DNA of 64,000 nucleotides from Staphylococcus ratti. GTDB lineage: Bacteria > Bacillota > Bacilli > Staphylococcales > Staphylococcaceae. The notes under the pieces were generated by a model. That model was not told the DNA's origin. It searched no databases and worked only from the letters and a program-made list of their open reading frames with translations. Positions within the stretch are counted from its first letter, which is position 1. Every line of letters starts with the position of its first letter. The position numbers and the translations under genes were made by a program. Positions 8,377 to 18,682 of the stretch are shown here, piece by piece. The stretch is from the NCBI RefSeq assembly GCF_020883535.1, contig NZ_CP086654.1:1922001-1986000 (forward strand), written 5' to 3'.

Positions 8377-9306
8377 ATGACACATAAATATAAAAACGGT
8401 CTCTTATTTTACCACCAACATTCCGGCTTAAATAAAATTCATGAAGGATTAGGCGACGTCACCGTTGCGTTGACACAGTTATGTAAAAAATTCTCTATTC
8501 AACTTAGTGAAGAGGAAGGAGATATTGCGCGTTATTGTCAACGTATCGCACAAACCGATAATGCTGACGGTTTGGATGTGTTATTTATTTTAGGTGGAGA
8601 TGGTACCGTCAATGAATTGATTAACGGCATAATTAAAAATCAATTAGACCTTCCAGTTGGTGTCATTCCTGGAGGCACATTTAATGATTTTGCTAAAACT
8701 TTAAACCTTTCTAATAATGCAAGTCATGCTGCCTACGACTTACTTTCATCAGAACCTAAAGCGTATGATGTTATGAAAGTGAATGATCAATACGCCTTAA
8801 ATTTTGCAGGTATCGGATTAATGGTACAAAATGCAGAAAATGTTGAAGGCAAATCTAAAGATGTTTTTGGTAAATTGAGCTACATTTCGTCTACATTGAA
8901 AACACTCGCAAATCCCGAACATTTCAATTATGAACTTAATATTGATGGTAAAACCTATACTGGAGATACTTCTATGATTCTTTTTGCCAATGGACGTTTC
9001 ATAGGGGGTGGTAAAGTTCCAATGACAGACTTATCTCCTACAGATGGCGAGCTCAACACATTTATTTTTAATAACTATAGTATTAGTATTTTAAAAGATA
9101 TTTTTAGTTTACGAGATAGTATGACATGGAATGAAATTAGCGAAAATATTAAACATATTCCGAGCTACAATATCCACCTCTCTACAACACCGCATATGCG
9201 TGTAGATATCGACGGCGAAATCAATTTAAAAACACCTATCTCCATTGAAATTTGCGCACAAAAAATTAAATTATTAACGGTTCCACCGAACATTCCAACA
9301 CGTTAA
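8377..9306 (+). CDS. Diacylglycerol kinase family lipid kinase (YegS/DgkB type)
   Basis: This 309-residue protein has the diacylglycerol kinase catalytic domain: the nucleotide loop GGDGTVNELING at about residues 72-83, then GVIPGGTFNDFAKTL. The C-terminal beta-sandwich half ends with an IDGE motif (MRVDIDGEI). Relatives phosphorylate diacylglycerol or other lipids at the membrane and can feed glycerolipid recycling after lipoteichoic acid synthesis. The exact lipid substrate is unknown and this may not be the main DgkB. It is transcribed alone, with the composite repeat upstream and a strong terminator downstream. Confidence 0.85.
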   Translation: MTHKYKNGLLFYHQHSGLNKIHEGLGDVTVALTQLCKKFSIQLSEEEGDIARYCQRIAQTDNADGLDVLFILGGDGTVNELINGIIKNQLDLPVGVIPGGTFNDFAKTLNLSNNASHAAYDLLSSEPKAYDVMKVNDQYALNFAGIGLMVQNAENVEGKSKDVFGKLSYISSTLKTLANPEHFNYELNIDGKTYTGDTSMILFANGRFIGGGKVPMTDLSPTDGELNTFIFNNYSISILKDIFSLRDSMTWNEISENIKHIPSYNIHLSTTPHMRVDIDGEINLKTPISIEICAQKIKLLTVPPNIPTR

Positions 9307-9311
9307 TATAC

Positions 9312-9356
9312 AAAAAGAGTAAAGGTCATTTTCTGAAAAGACCTTTACTCTTTTTT
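9312..9356 (+). terminator. Terminator after the lipid kinase gene
   Basis: Arms AAAAAGAGTAAAGGTC and GACCTTTACTCTTTTTT form a 16-bp stem ending in a T-run. It could also serve the facing deoxyribonucleotidase gene. Confidence 0.88.
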
Positions 9357-9411
9357 ATCTTCATTTTTATATAACGTGTGTTGAAGTAACCCATCGAAGA
9401 CTTAACATCTA

Positions 9412-9939
9412 TTACTTTAAAAAGTAAGCTTCAACTTCTTTCCAATTGTTTAAACGTTCAAATTCTGTATGATTTCGATTATGTGGCGCTGTAAACATTA
9501 ACGGTTTACCCGTATGTATCGCAAGTTGCTTAGGATTATCATCTATCAAATAATCCGTTGCTACAATATTTTTACGTCCACAAAAGACAAATTGTTGTGC
9601 ATCTAAAAATGGAAAATGCGTTTTTAACCATTCATATTTATCATGAAAAGATGAAGGCACTTCCATCGCTGCAGTCACAATATAGATATCGTAATGCTCT
9701 GATAACTTTTCCACAACTTCTTGTGCATGTTCTATTACATCAAGCCGTCTAAAGAATCCATCAGAAGTCAGTATGTCTCGAATTTCTTCTACGTGCTCTG
9801 GCATAATATCATAGATTTTCTTCCCTACCAATTGTTCTACGGTAAGGCCTAATTCGGTGCGTTGATTAAATTCTCTCAAGATAGCGCCGAACGTATCTGC
9901 CATCACTTCGTCCATATCTATTCCTATTGATTGCCTCAT
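9412..9939 (-). CDS. 5'(3')-deoxyribonucleotidase, HAD superfamily
   Basis: This 175-residue HAD phosphatase has the DxDxV nucleophile motif [11 protein letters not shown] at the N-terminus, IVTAAM as motif II and [10 protein letters not shown] with the acidic pair as motif IV. That is the pattern of the NT5C family, which dephosphorylates deoxyribonucleotides such as dUMP and dTMP. It may help balance dNTP pools, which would fit the nearby nrd locus, but no operon link is visible. The start at MRQSIGID is chosen because AAGGAG sits 8 bases before it. An ATG seven codons upstream has no ribosome binding site. Confidence 0.82.
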   Translation of the reverse strand: MRQSIGIDMDEVMADTFGAILREFNQRTELGLTVEQLVGKKIYDIMPEHVEEIRDILTSDGFFRRLDVIEHAQEVVEKLSEHYDIYIVTAAMEVPSSFHDKYEWLKTHFPFLDAQQFVFCGRKNIVATDYLIDDNPKQLAIHTGKPLMFTAPHNRNHTEFERLNNWKEVEAYFLK

Positions 9940-10009
9940 CTTATCGCTCCTTGTCTTCATTCAGTACATCGATTATAACAAATTTAGCTTATGTACTTCA
10001 TCCTCACGC

Positions 10010-11059
10010 TTAAAACTGTGCCAAGACTTCTCGGATCACTTTATTTTGTTCCGGAAAACCAATTGTGATACGGACACCATTAGGAAATTCACGCGCAATA
10101 ATGCCTGCTTGCAACAAGGCTTGGTTTAATTTTGTTGCTTCTGACGTTTCTACAAAAACGAAATTGGTCTGTGAAGGATACAATTTAAGATTTGTATCAA
10201 TCTCATAAAATTTTTCACGCTCTCTTTGATTGATTGCCACCGCTTTTTGCAAGTGAGCTTGGTCTTTTAATGCTGCAAGCGCGGCTTGCTCTGAAAGACG
10301 TGTTGTATTAAACGGTGGGCGTAAAACATTTAATTTAGAGGCTAGCGTTTTTGTCGTTACCATATAGCCAATACGTAGTGCTGCTAATGCATAGGCTTTA
10401 GAAAACGTACGTAACATCGCCACATTTGGATACGTCTCCATCAATTCTAACGTACGTGGAAAATCAGCTGCTGTGACATATTCTCCGTAAGCTTCATCAA
10501 GTATAATCGTGACATTTGCGGGAATTTTTTTAATAAACGCTTCTATCGCCTCATGTGAATGATACGTGCCTGTCGGATTATTTGGATTACATAGCCATAC
10601 GATAGCTGTATCTTTATCCACCGCTTCAGCAATCGCATCTAAATCATAACTCCCATGTTTCAATGGCACTTGAACCATATTCGCATCCTCTACCACAGCA
10701 TTATGAAAATATTGACCAAATGTTGCTTCACTTGTGACGACTTTGTCCCCTGCTCGTAATAATGTTCTTGAAATAATTACAATCATCTCATCTAAACCTG
10801 CACCAAAAATAATACGCTCTGGCTCAATTTCTAAATGTTTTGCGATAGCCTTTTGTAATTGTGGCGCATTGGGTTCAGGGTACAAAAATAAATCATCCAT
10901 GCTCGTTTGAATCGCTTCTTTAACTTTAGGAGAAGGTCCAAAAACATTTTCATTTGAAGCATGCTTATACAATTCGCCTTCAATATGATATTTCGCTTTT
11001 AACGCCTTAGGGGATAAACCAGGTTGATAAGCATTAAGCTTGGCAATTTGTGATTTCAC
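10010..11059 (-). CDS. hisC: Histidinol-phosphate aminotransferase
   Basis: HisC (349 aa) is a class I/II fold aminotransferase that converts imidazole acetol phosphate and glutamate to histidinol phosphate. Visible features are ASNENVFGPSP near the N-terminus, the PNNPTGTYHS substrate loop, IILDEAYGEY with the cofactor aspartate, and TFSKAYALAALRIGY carrying the PLP-binding lysine. It is not next to other his genes, as is also the case in S. aureus, so it may also act on aromatic amino acid transamination. The 240 bases upstream hold no gene. Confidence 0.93.
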   Translation of the reverse strand: MKSQIAKLNAYQPGLSPKALKAKYHIEGELYKHASNENVFGPSPKVKEAIQTSMDDLFLYPEPNAPQLQKAIAKHLEIEPERIIFGAGLDEMIVIISRTLLRAGDKVVTSEATFGQYFHNAVVEDANMVQVPLKHGSYDLDAIAEAVDKDTAIVWLCNPNNPTGTYHSHEAIEAFIKKIPANVTIILDEAYGEYVTAADFPRTLELMETYPNVAMLRTFSKAYALAALRIGYMVTTKTLASKLNVLRPPFNTTRLSEQAALAALKDQAHLQKAVAINQREREKFYEIDTNLKLYPSQTNFVFVETSEATKLNQALLQAGIIAREFPNGVRITIGFPEQNKVIREVLAQF

Positions 11060-11300
11060 TGTTTACCGCCTCCAATATTCAGAATTTTTAAAATATGTTT
11101 TCTATTATAGCGATAATTATGCAAAAACGCTATACCTTTTCACACATTCGAGACTACAACCTATACTGAGAAATCACTATAAAACGGCGATAAAACTAAC
11201 ACAATCGGATAAAGCGTGACACTGACTAAGCTTTGTACTGGCCCATCTACTTAAACGAAAACATTCACGCGCTACCTTCATTTCATCTAATAACTATGCC

Positions 11301-12815
11301 TTATTTAACAAGCCCTTCTTTTTGCAGATATGCTTTTGCTACTTTATAAGGGTCTTCATCTTTTTCGGTAACACGATAATTCATTTCTTGCATTTGTTCG
11401 TCTGTAATTTTACCTTCTAACTTGTTCAGTGATTGTTCAATTTCTGGATGTTTGTCAATGAATGATTTTTTGAATAGCGGTGCACCTTGATAAGGTGGAA
11501 AACTATTCTTATCATCTTGAAGGACAACCATATCGTATTGTTTCAATTCTGCATCTGTCGAATAAGCATCAATTAGATTAATATCGCCTTTTTCAATTGC
11601 TTGATATCTCAATTTAGGCTCCATCGTTTTAACATTTTGGAAGTTGAGGTGGTAGGCTTTTTTAACTGCTTTATATCCATCCCCACGGTCATTAAATTCT
11701 AGCGTAAACCCAGGACGAATTTCATCTTCTACTTTTTTCAAATCACTGATCGTTTTTAAGTGATGTTTTTCAGCAAAATCACGCTTTACAGCAAGCGCAT
11801 ACGTATTATTGTATTTCATGGGTTTAAGCATTTTCATATCGAACTTTTTATCTAAACTTGCATTTGCTTGTTGATAAACTGCTGATTCATTTTTAGACTT
11901 TGGTGCTTCTTTAGTAAGTTCACCTAGTACAGTGCCAGTAAACTCTAAATATCCATCAATATCATCAGATTTTAATGCATTAAATAAAAAGGTAGTTTTG
12001 CCCATACCGTCTTTAACTTCTACCGTATAGTCCGTATCATTTTCAATCAAAATTTTATACATATTCGTTACAATAGAAGGTTCCGTGCCAAGTTTTCCTG
12101 CTAAAGTCACACGTTCTCCTTTATGCGCTAAAAGTGGTGTGATTGTAACTAAAAACATGATTAACAAAATAGCGCCTAGCGTCACTAACATTTTTTTATA
12201 TGACATACGTCCTAATATACGTAAGACAATGTCAAAAATAATCGCAAGTAATGCAGCAGGTATTGCGCCAATTAAAATTAAGGATGCATTGTTACGATCG
12301 ATACCTAAAAGAATCAAATCCCCAAGTCCACCAGCTCCTATTAATGCGGCTAGTGTCGCTGTCCCAATAATTAGTACCATGGCAGTTCTAATCCCCGCCA
12401 TCATGACCGGCATTGCTAGGGGGAGTTCTACTTTAGTAAGGCGTCTCAAAGGTTTCATCCCTATCCCTTTCGCTGCTTCAATTAATGAAGGATCCACTTC
12501 TGTAACCCCTGTATATGTATTACGCAAAATCGGAAGTAATGCATACACTACAAGTGCGATAATTGCTGGCACCGTACCGATTCCAAATAACGGAATCATT
12601 AAGCCTAATAATGCAAGCGAAGGAATCGTCTGAAGTACCGCTGCAATATTAATGACTATTTCTGCCATACCTTTTTGCTTAGTTAACAGTATTCCTAAAG
12701 GCACACCAATTAATACAGCAATCAATAAAGCAATAAATGACAGTTGAATGTGATCAATGAGTGATGATAATAATTCGCCTTTTCGTTCATTTAATGTTGT
12801 TAAAAATGCCTTCAC
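11301..12815 (-). CDS. Glycine betaine/choline/carnitine ABC transporter, fused permease and substrate-binding protein
   Basis: This 504-residue protein joins a BPD-type permease to an OpuAC-type binding domain. Residues 1-215 carry about six helices with the EAA loop (VDPSLIEAAKGIGMKPLRRL). From about residue 230 the binding domain begins with GKLGTEPSIVTNMYKILIE and continues through SDDIDGYLEFTGT. Such fusions form OpuB/OpuC-like importers of compatible solutes with one ATPase and no separate binding lipoprotein. The ATG overlaps the stop of the ATPase gene by four bases (12812-12815), so the two are translationally coupled. The exact substrate cannot be told. Confidence 0.88.
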   Translation of the reverse strand: MKAFLTTLNERKGELLSSLIDHIQLSFIALLIAVLIGVPLGILLTKQKGMAEIVINIAAVLQTIPSLALLGLMIPLFGIGTVPAIIALVVYALLPILRNTYTGVTEVDPSLIEAAKGIGMKPLRRLTKVELPLAMPVMMAGIRTAMVLIIGTATLAALIGAGGLGDLILLGIDRNNASLILIGAIPAALLAIIFDIVLRILGRMSYKKMLVTLGAILLIMFLVTITPLLAHKGERVTLAGKLGTEPSIVTNMYKILIENDTDYTVEVKDGMGKTTFLFNALKSDDIDGYLEFTGTVLGELTKEAPKSKNESAVYQQANASLDKKFDMKMLKPMKYNNTYALAVKRDFAEKHHLKTISDLKKVEDEIRPGFTLEFNDRGDGYKAVKKAYHLNFQNVKTMEPKLRYQAIEKGDINLIDAYSTDAELKQYDMVVLQDDKNSFPPYQGAPLFKKSFIDKHPEIEQSLNKLEGKITDEQMQEMNYRVTEKDEDPYKVAKAYLQKEGLVK

Positions 12816-13765
12816 CTTACTTCACCTACCCCGTGCGTGGATAAGAAGTTAAATATATCTTGTCTTGATAATAACCAATATTGATGCTCAGTTTGTACAA
12901 TAACCGCTTCATTGTTGGCAAACTCGGAATAAATCTCACTTACCACTCGGTCACCACTTACGACGGAAAGATGCTCTGTCTGTGAAGTCGGATGACCAAT
13001 TAATTCTGCAACTTTTCCCAAAGTAAAATGATTTAAAAAGACACCTGATAAATCTCCAATAAATTGTTTAACAAAATCATTTTTAGGATGCTGAATGAAT
13101 TCATTAGGTGTGCCAACTTGTTCAACACGTCCTTCATTCAGTAAACAAATACGGTCTCCAAGTTTGAAAGCTTCTTCAATATCATGTGTAACGAATACAA
13201 TCGTCTTTTTAATTTGTGCTTGTAAACGTAATAAATCATCTTGCAAGTTTTCACGTGTAATAGGATCTAAAGCACTAAATGGCTCATCCATTAAAATGAC
13301 AGGAGGATCTGCTGCTAGCGCACGAACCACGCCTACACGTTGACGTTGCCCTCCGGATAATTCATCTGGTTTTCGATTGCGATAAATCTCAGGGTCCAAG
13401 TTCACCATTTTTAGCAGTTCATCCACACGCGCATCGATATCCTCATTTGTCCAAGATTTCATCAAAGGGACTTGCGCGATGTTATCCCGAATAGTCATAT
13501 GTGGAAATAACGCAATTTGTTGTAAAACGTAGCCCATATCCCAGCGCATTTCATATACAGAATAATCACTAATTAATTTATCTTTAAAATAAATAAAACC
13601 ATCTGTTAAAGAAATCAGTCGGTTAATCATTTTCATTGTTGTCGTTTTGCCCGATCCAGACGGCCCAATCAATACAAAACATTCGCCTTCTTTAATATTC
13701 AGGTTTACTTTATCAACGACGACTTTATCACCGTAAACTTTCGTAACATCCTCGAATTTAATCAT
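12812..13765 (-). CDS. Glycine betaine/choline-type ABC transporter, ATP-binding protein
   Basis: This 317-residue ATPase has Walker A GPSGSGKTT, the Q-loop YVLQQIALFPHM, the signature LSGGQRQRVGVVRAL and Walker B VILMDEP. Its C-terminal extension from about residue 240 resembles the paired CBS or regulatory region that senses ionic strength in OpuA-type transporters, but is shorter. It energises the fused permease/binding protein encoded directly downstream. The import of osmoprotectants is inferred from the family. Confidence 0.9.
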   Translation of the reverse strand: MIKFEDVTKVYGDKVVVDKVNLNIKEGECFVLIGPSGSGKTTTMKMINRLISLTDGFIYFKDKLISDYSVYEMRWDMGYVLQQIALFPHMTIRDNIAQVPLMKSWTNEDIDARVDELLKMVNLDPEIYRNRKPDELSGGQRQRVGVVRALAADPPVILMDEPFSALDPITRENLQDDLLRLQAQIKKTIVFVTHDIEEAFKLGDRICLLNEGRVEQVGTPNEFIQHPKNDFVKQFIGDLSGVFLNHFTLGKVAELIGHPTSQTEHLSVVSGDRVVSEIYSEFANNEAVIVQTEHQYWLLSRQDIFNFLSTHGVGEVR

Positions 13766-13881
13766 AATTTCCCCTCATTTAAATATCTTTTTATTTCCAT
13801 TGTAGAAATTATACCCTATTCAATCATCGTTAACCGCTTGACTTAAGTAAATTTAACATAATATTAAGGCGCTTCTAAACA

Positions 13882-13913
13882 GAAAAAAACTTGTACAGCC
13901 CTTTGCACAAGTT
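13882..13913 (-). terminator. Terminator after recQ
   Basis: Arms AACTTGT and ACAAGTT lie just past the recQ stop and, read on the minus strand, are followed by seven Ts. Confidence 0.8.
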
Positions 13914-13929
13914 CTTTTATTCATCTGTG

Positions 13930-15708
13930 TTACACATGTGTTTTATAATTTTGAATCGCCTCTAAAAATTGAGGACAATAGTGCTTGAGTTTGTAGCTTC
14001 CTACTCCTTCAATTTGAATCATTTCTTGTTTAGTCGTAGGCTTTCGTTTCGCAAACTCTTCTAACGTATAATCTGAGAAAATATTGATTGGCGGGACATC
14101 AAGTTGGTCACTCATTTTTTGACGCACTTCGCTCAATGCATTAAATAAATGACGGTCGACGCCTTCTACCGTATTAATATTTACTCTTTCTTTAGATTTC
14201 GTCTTGAATGGTGTCGTTAATATTTGAACATCTTCATTTAACAACTGTTCAACTGAACGATCACACATCAAAATTTCATCATATTCGTTTAAATATCCTT
14301 TAAAACGCAACTCGTCAATTAAGTGATGTAATTCACCTGTAGTATAGGACTTCATAATGCCATAAGTCGACAACCCTTCATAATTTTGGTGTTTTAAGTA
14401 GTCGGACTCTTCTCCTCTTAACACTTGAATGACGGTTTGATAGCCTTCTTTTTGACCTAGACGTATCACACAACTAATAATCATTTTAGCTTCTTTCGTC
14501 ATATCATACGTTTTGTTTTGCGCTTCACAATTACTACATTTCTGACATTCTGCCAATTTTTCATTAGGTTCAAAGTAATGGACTAATGTTGCTTCTAGGC
14601 ATTTATTTGTCTTTGTATATTGAATCATTTTAGTGAGCTTTTCACCCATTTTTTCTTTGTAATCGTCATCTGCCGTAGAACTGGATATAAAATATTGATG
14701 TAGCGTAATATCACGATCACTAAACAGTAAAATACATTCACTGTTTAGTCCATCACGCCCAGCTCTCCCTGCTTCTTGATAATAAGACTCCAAGTCTCCT
14801 GGCATATTGTAATGAATCACATAACGCACATTAGATTTATCAATTCCCATCCCAAACGCATTGGTTGCTACAACAATACGTTTACGATCATATAAAAACT
14901 CATGTTGTGCCTCATCGCGTTGCTTGGCAGATAAACCTGCATGATAGTAAGTCGCTGGTATATTTGCGTCTTCTAAAGCTTCATACACCGCTTCTACTTG
15001 TTTACGTGTCGAACAATAAATAATACCTGAAACATTTTGGTGTTCTTTAACATAATTTAATACAAATTTTTGACGTTGATATGTGTTATTCACTTTAAAA
15101 ATTAAATTTGATCGTTTAATACTCGTTTTAATGAGATGTGAGACATGAATACCTAAACTCGTCATAATATCCTGTTGAACCTCAGTAGTAGCTGTCGCTG
15201 TTAAAGCAACGATGGCAAATTGCTGCGGCATAGCTAAAACACGATGAATTACTGCTTGATAGCTCGGTCTAAAATCATGCCCCCATTTTGAAATACAATG
15301 TGCTTCATCAAAGGCGACAAGTTTAAGGTTCACATGACGCAATAAACGTAAAAACATTTCATTCTCAAGACGCTCAGGTGCAACATAGATAAATTGCAGT
15401 TCTCCATTCACCAGTTGCGTTTCAATTTCTTTTTGCGCCTTCATCGTCAAACTACTATTTAAATACGCTGCAGAAATTCCCATCGTTTGTAATTGATCGA
15501 CTTGATCTTTCATCAAAGAAATGAGTGGGCTAATCACAAGTGTCGTACCCCCGAGCATCAAACCGGGGACTTGATAACAAATGGATTTCCCGCCACCCGT
15601 AGGTAACACACCTAATGTATGATGCTGATTAAGTACATTTGTAATAATTTCTTTTTGTCCTGGACGAAAACGCGTATATCCAAAATAATGTGACAGTGTT
15701 TGTTCCAT
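13930..15708 (-). CDS. recQ: RecQ family ATP-dependent DNA helicase
   Basis: This 592-residue 3'-5' helicase acts in recombination and fork repair. Visible features are FRPGQKEII (motif 0), PTGGGKSICYQ (Walker A), a DEAH box in AFDEAHCISKWGHDFRPSY, the aromatic-rich loop, RAGRDG (motif VI), a zinc-binding CxxCxxC (CQKCSNC) and a C-terminal HRDC domain ending near QFLEAIQNY. I start it at MEQTLSHYFGY (15708) because GAGGG precedes that ATG. A longer frame would run back over the end of the ABC-F gene. It lies 10 bases downstream of that gene, so the two form an operon. Confidence 0.93.
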   Translation of the reverse strand: MEQTLSHYFGYTRFRPGQKEIITNVLNQHHTLGVLPTGGGKSICYQVPGLMLGGTTLVISPLISLMKDQVDQLQTMGISAAYLNSSLTMKAQKEIETQLVNGELQFIYVAPERLENEMFLRLLRHVNLKLVAFDEAHCISKWGHDFRPSYQAVIHRVLAMPQQFAIVALTATATTEVQQDIMTSLGIHVSHLIKTSIKRSNLIFKVNNTYQRQKFVLNYVKEHQNVSGIIYCSTRKQVEAVYEALEDANIPATYYHAGLSAKQRDEAQHEFLYDRKRIVVATNAFGMGIDKSNVRYVIHYNMPGDLESYYQEAGRAGRDGLNSECILLFSDRDITLHQYFISSSTADDDYKEKMGEKLTKMIQYTKTNKCLEATLVHYFEPNEKLAECQKCSNCEAQNKTYDMTKEAKMIISCVIRLGQKEGYQTVIQVLRGEESDYLKHQNYEGLSTYGIMKSYTTGELHHLIDELRFKGYLNEYDEILMCDRSVEQLLNEDVQILTTPFKTKSKERVNINTVEGVDRHLFNALSEVRQKMSDQLDVPPINIFSDYTLEEFAKRKPTTKQEMIQIEGVGSYKLKHYCPQFLEAIQNYKTHV

Positions 15709-15718
15709 TTTATCCCTC

Positions 15719-17596
15719 TTACTGTTCAATAATTTCTTCAAGTTCACTCCATCTCGTGATGTCTGCTTCATATTGTGTTTCTAAACTTTGCTTTTCATCG
15801 TTTAATTGTTTGATAGCCCCATAATCTGCATGCGCTTCTATCATTTCTTGCTCTATTTCTGTTAAACGGCTCTCCGTCTCATCGATACGTGTTAACAATA
15901 TTTCATACTCCCGTTTTTCTTTATACGATAAACCTTTACTTTTCTTTTTAGTCGCATCAGATTTTTCTACATTCACTTTGGAAGGTTGCTTGGCTAATTC
16001 TAAAGCTTTCTTATAGCTCATATAATCCTCAAATTGTCCTAAAACAACTTCAATTTGATTATCATGAATATACCAATAACGGTCGACGACTTTATTTAAG
16101 AAATAGCGATCGTGACTGACTGTAATCACAGTACCGCCAAAAGTTTGAATATAATCCTCTAATATCGTTAACGTTTCAGTATCTAAATCGTTTGTAGGCT
16201 CGTCTAAAATTAAAACATTCGGCTGATGTACGAGTAATTTTAGTAAATACAGTCGCTTTTGTTCCCCACCGGATAGTTTGTAAACTTTCTTTCCATGCGT
16301 CGCGCTCGGAAAAAGAAATTGTTCTAACAACTGTGTCACTGAGACTAACGTGCCATCCTTTTGACGTGCCAATTCACTTTCTTCACGTAAAAAGTCAATA
16401 ACACGAATATCACGATTAAGTCGTTCATCCGTTTGTTTAAAATATGCAATTTTGACAGTTTGTCCTACTTTTAATGTGCCATTAAAATCAGAATCCAAAC
16501 CCGCTAAAATATTGAGAAGTGTTGTTTTTCCTGCACCATTTGGACCTACAATGCCAATTTGCATTCCCTTTTGGACAATGGTAGAAAAATCACGGAATAA
16601 GCATTTTTCTCCAATTGATTTAGAAATATTTTCAAGTTCAAATACTTGTTTTCCAAGCCTAGAATACGCTAAGTTAAGTTCCCCTTTATCTTGTGTTTTA
16701 TGCGACTTGACCTGTTGTTCAAGGTTTTGAAAACGCTCTTTACGTGCTTGTTGTTTGGTTGTACGTGCCTTCACTCCAGCACGCATCCATTCTAATTCTT
16801 GCTTGTATAAAGCACGTTGCTTAGTTTGCTGCTTCTGTTCAATTTCGTCGCGTTCTGAACGCATCGCAATATATGCTTCATAATTTCCAGGATAGGAATG
16901 AAGTCGCCCGTCTTTTAAATCGACAATACGTGTCGCCACTTCATTTAAAAAGTAGCGATCATGCGTAACAAACATCACTGTTTTAGGGTAAGATTTAACA
17001 AAATTAATGAGCCATTGAATAGATTCAAAATCGAGGTGGTTTGTAGGCTCATCAAGTAATAATAAATCTGGCTTTTCAATAAGTGTACGTGCTAAAATGA
17101 CACGCTTTTGTTGCCCACCTGACAATGCGCTTACTTTTTGATTCGTGTCGTTAATACCAAGTTTAGACAAGATTGTTTTAATTTCAGCGCTATAATCCCA
17201 AACACCTTGTGCATCCATATCGGCTTGTGCACTCATCATCTCATCTAAAGCTTGGTCTGTCGGTTGCGCACTATATCGTGAAACCGCTTCTTCATAACGC
17301 TTAATTGTTTTTAAAGCATCCGTTTCTGCTTCATATACTACATCATATACGGACGCCTCTAAATCTAGCGCTTCTTTTTGTGCCGCATACCTTATTTTAT
17401 ATTGTTTAGGATATATTAAATCTGCTGTAAAATCTTCATCTAGTCCAGCGATGACTTTAAGTAAAGAACTCTTGCCTGTCCCATTAATACCGACTAATCC
17501 AATACGTTCTTGATTGGAAATAGACAATGCTAAATTATCAAATATCACTTTATCTGCATATGATTTGTTGAGGTGTTCAATTTTAAAAGCTTCCAA
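15719..17596 (-). CDS. ABC-F family ATPase (Uup-like)
   Basis: This 625-residue protein has two ATPase domains and no membrane segments. Walker A loops are GINGTGKSS (about residue 36) and GPNGAGKTT (about residue 350), and signatures are LSGGQQKR and LSGGEQKR. A charged linker follows the first domain, and a coiled-coil tail (about residues 545-625, EKREYEILLTRIDETESRL) resembles Uup. ABC-F proteins act on ribosomes, and Uup-like members are also linked to DNA integrity. Co-transcription with recQ fits but does not prove the latter. It does not look like a dedicated Vga or Msr antibiotic-resistance member. Confidence 0.88.
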   Translation of the reverse strand: MEAFKIEHLNKSYADKVIFDNLALSISNQERIGLVGINGTGKSSLLKVIAGLDEDFTADLIYPKQYKIRYAAQKEALDLEASVYDVVYEAETDALKTIKRYEEAVSRYSAQPTDQALDEMMSAQADMDAQGVWDYSAEIKTILSKLGINDTNQKVSALSGGQQKRVILARTLIEKPDLLLLDEPTNHLDFESIQWLINFVKSYPKTVMFVTHDRYFLNEVATRIVDLKDGRLHSYPGNYEAYIAMRSERDEIEQKQQTKQRALYKQELEWMRAGVKARTTKQQARKERFQNLEQQVKSHKTQDKGELNLAYSRLGKQVFELENISKSIGEKCLFRDFSTIVQKGMQIGIVGPNGAGKTTLLNILAGLDSDFNGTLKVGQTVKIAYFKQTDERLNRDIRVIDFLREESELARQKDGTLVSVTQLLEQFLFPSATHGKKVYKLSGGEQKRLYLLKLLVHQPNVLILDEPTNDLDTETLTILEDYIQTFGGTVITVSHDRYFLNKVVDRYWYIHDNQIEVVLGQFEDYMSYKKALELAKQPSKVNVEKSDATKKKSKGLSYKEKREYEILLTRIDETESRLTEIEQEMIEAHADYGAIKQLNDEKQSLETQYEADITRWSELEEIIEQ

Positions 17597-17708
17597 CGCT
17601 GATACTTCCTTTTTCTTATAGATTTACTCTAGATTATTTGTTACGCTTAAATCAGTTCTGTATATTATACACTTTTTTGAACTTAATTGATACAAGGAGC
17701 CTTTTAGA

Positions 17709-18524
17709 ATGATAGAATTTTTCACAGCGTTGTCCCCAACTTTACAAGCATTGCTAGCTGGAACTGTGACATGGTTGTTGACTGCATTAGGAGCGGCAAC
17801 GGTTTTTGTTTTTAAAAATGTAAATGAAAAAGTATTGAATTCGATGCAAGGTTTTGCAGCAGGTATTATGATTGCAGCCAGTTTTTGGTCTTTGCTTCAG
17901 CCGGCTATCGAAAGCAGTTCAGGTAGTGCCATGCCATGGCTACCAGCAGCAGTCGGCTTTTTATTAGGTGGGATTTTTATTCGCTCATTGGATTATGTTA
18001 TACCTCATATGCATCGTAATGCCCAAGACGATTCTCAAAAACAAGAAGGTGTGCAGACAAATTTAACGAAAAACACATTATTGTTTTTAGCTATTACGTT
18101 GCACAATATCCCAGAAGGATTAGCTATAGGGGTTGCATTTGGGGGCATTGCAACAGGCAATACACATGCTACGATTTTAGGCGCTTTAGGTTTAGCTATC
18201 GGAATTGGAATCCAAAACATTCCAGAAGGCGCCGCTTTATCTCTTCCAATTCGCGCTGCAGGCAGTAGTAAGTGGAAAGCTTTTAATTATGGTCAGGCAT
18301 CCGCACTCGTTGAACCTGTTTTTGCGGTTATCGGAGCTGCTGCTGTCATCACCGTAACGCCTATCTTACCATACGCATTAGCTTTTGCAGCAGGTGCTAT
18401 GATTTTCGTCGTTGTAGAAGCGTTGATTCCTGATTCTCAATCCTCCGAAAATACAGATTTAGCTACGTTAAGTCTCATGGCAGGGTTTACACTAATGATG
18501 ATACTTGATGTAGCACTTGGTTAA
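17709..18524 (+). CDS. ZIP family divalent metal transporter
   Basis: This 271-residue membrane protein of about eight helices carries both ZIP metal-binding motifs: HNIPEGLAIGVAFG in helix 4 (about residues 132-145) and QNIPEGAALSLP in helix 5. It also has a short histidine-containing cytoplasmic loop (HMHRNAQDDSQ). The family moves zinc and other divalent cations into the cytoplasm. It belongs to the GufA branch judging by length and the HNIPEG core. GGAGCC lies before the ATG. The gene is divergent from the ABC-F/recQ unit and converges on ltaS. Confidence 0.9.
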   Translation: MIEFFTALSPTLQALLAGTVTWLLTALGAATVFVFKNVNEKVLNSMQGFAAGIMIAASFWSLLQPAIESSSGSAMPWLPAAVGFLLGGIFIRSLDYVIPHMHRNAQDDSQKQEGVQTNLTKNTLLFLAITLHNIPEGLAIGVAFGGIATGNTHATILGALGLAIGIGIQNIPEGAALSLPIRAAGSSKWKAFNYGQASALVEPVFAVIGAAAVITVTPILPYALAFAAGAMIFVVVEALIPDSQSSENTDLATLSLMAGFTLMMILDVALG

Positions 18525-18634
18525 TCCTATGCCATTCAAACACGTTCAATAAAATTTTCTTGTATTCTCTTAATGCTATAGTTTAATGCATATCACATAT
18601 ACTTAAATAGACGTAGGTCCTTTTTACTTATGAT

Positions 18635-18671
18635 AAAAAAGCACTTTGGCGCATCGCCAAAGTGCTTTTTA
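18635..18671. terminator. Bidirectional terminator between the ZIP gene and ltaS
   Basis: Arms AAAAAAGCACTTTGGCG and CGCCAAAGTGCTTTTT flank a 3-base loop, giving A- and T-runs on both strands. Confidence 0.88.
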
Positions 18672-18682
18672 AATGCATTCAA

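Noticed and set aside
12085-12633. 182-codon plus-strand frame opposite the OpuB-like permease
   Set aside because: It is an antisense shadow of a conserved membrane domain, giving a serine/proline/lysine-rich product without ribosome binding site.
15709-15771. Longer N-terminus for recQ
   Set aside because: It would overlap the ABC-F gene by over 50 bases, and the inner ATG has a proper ribosome binding site and the family N-terminus.
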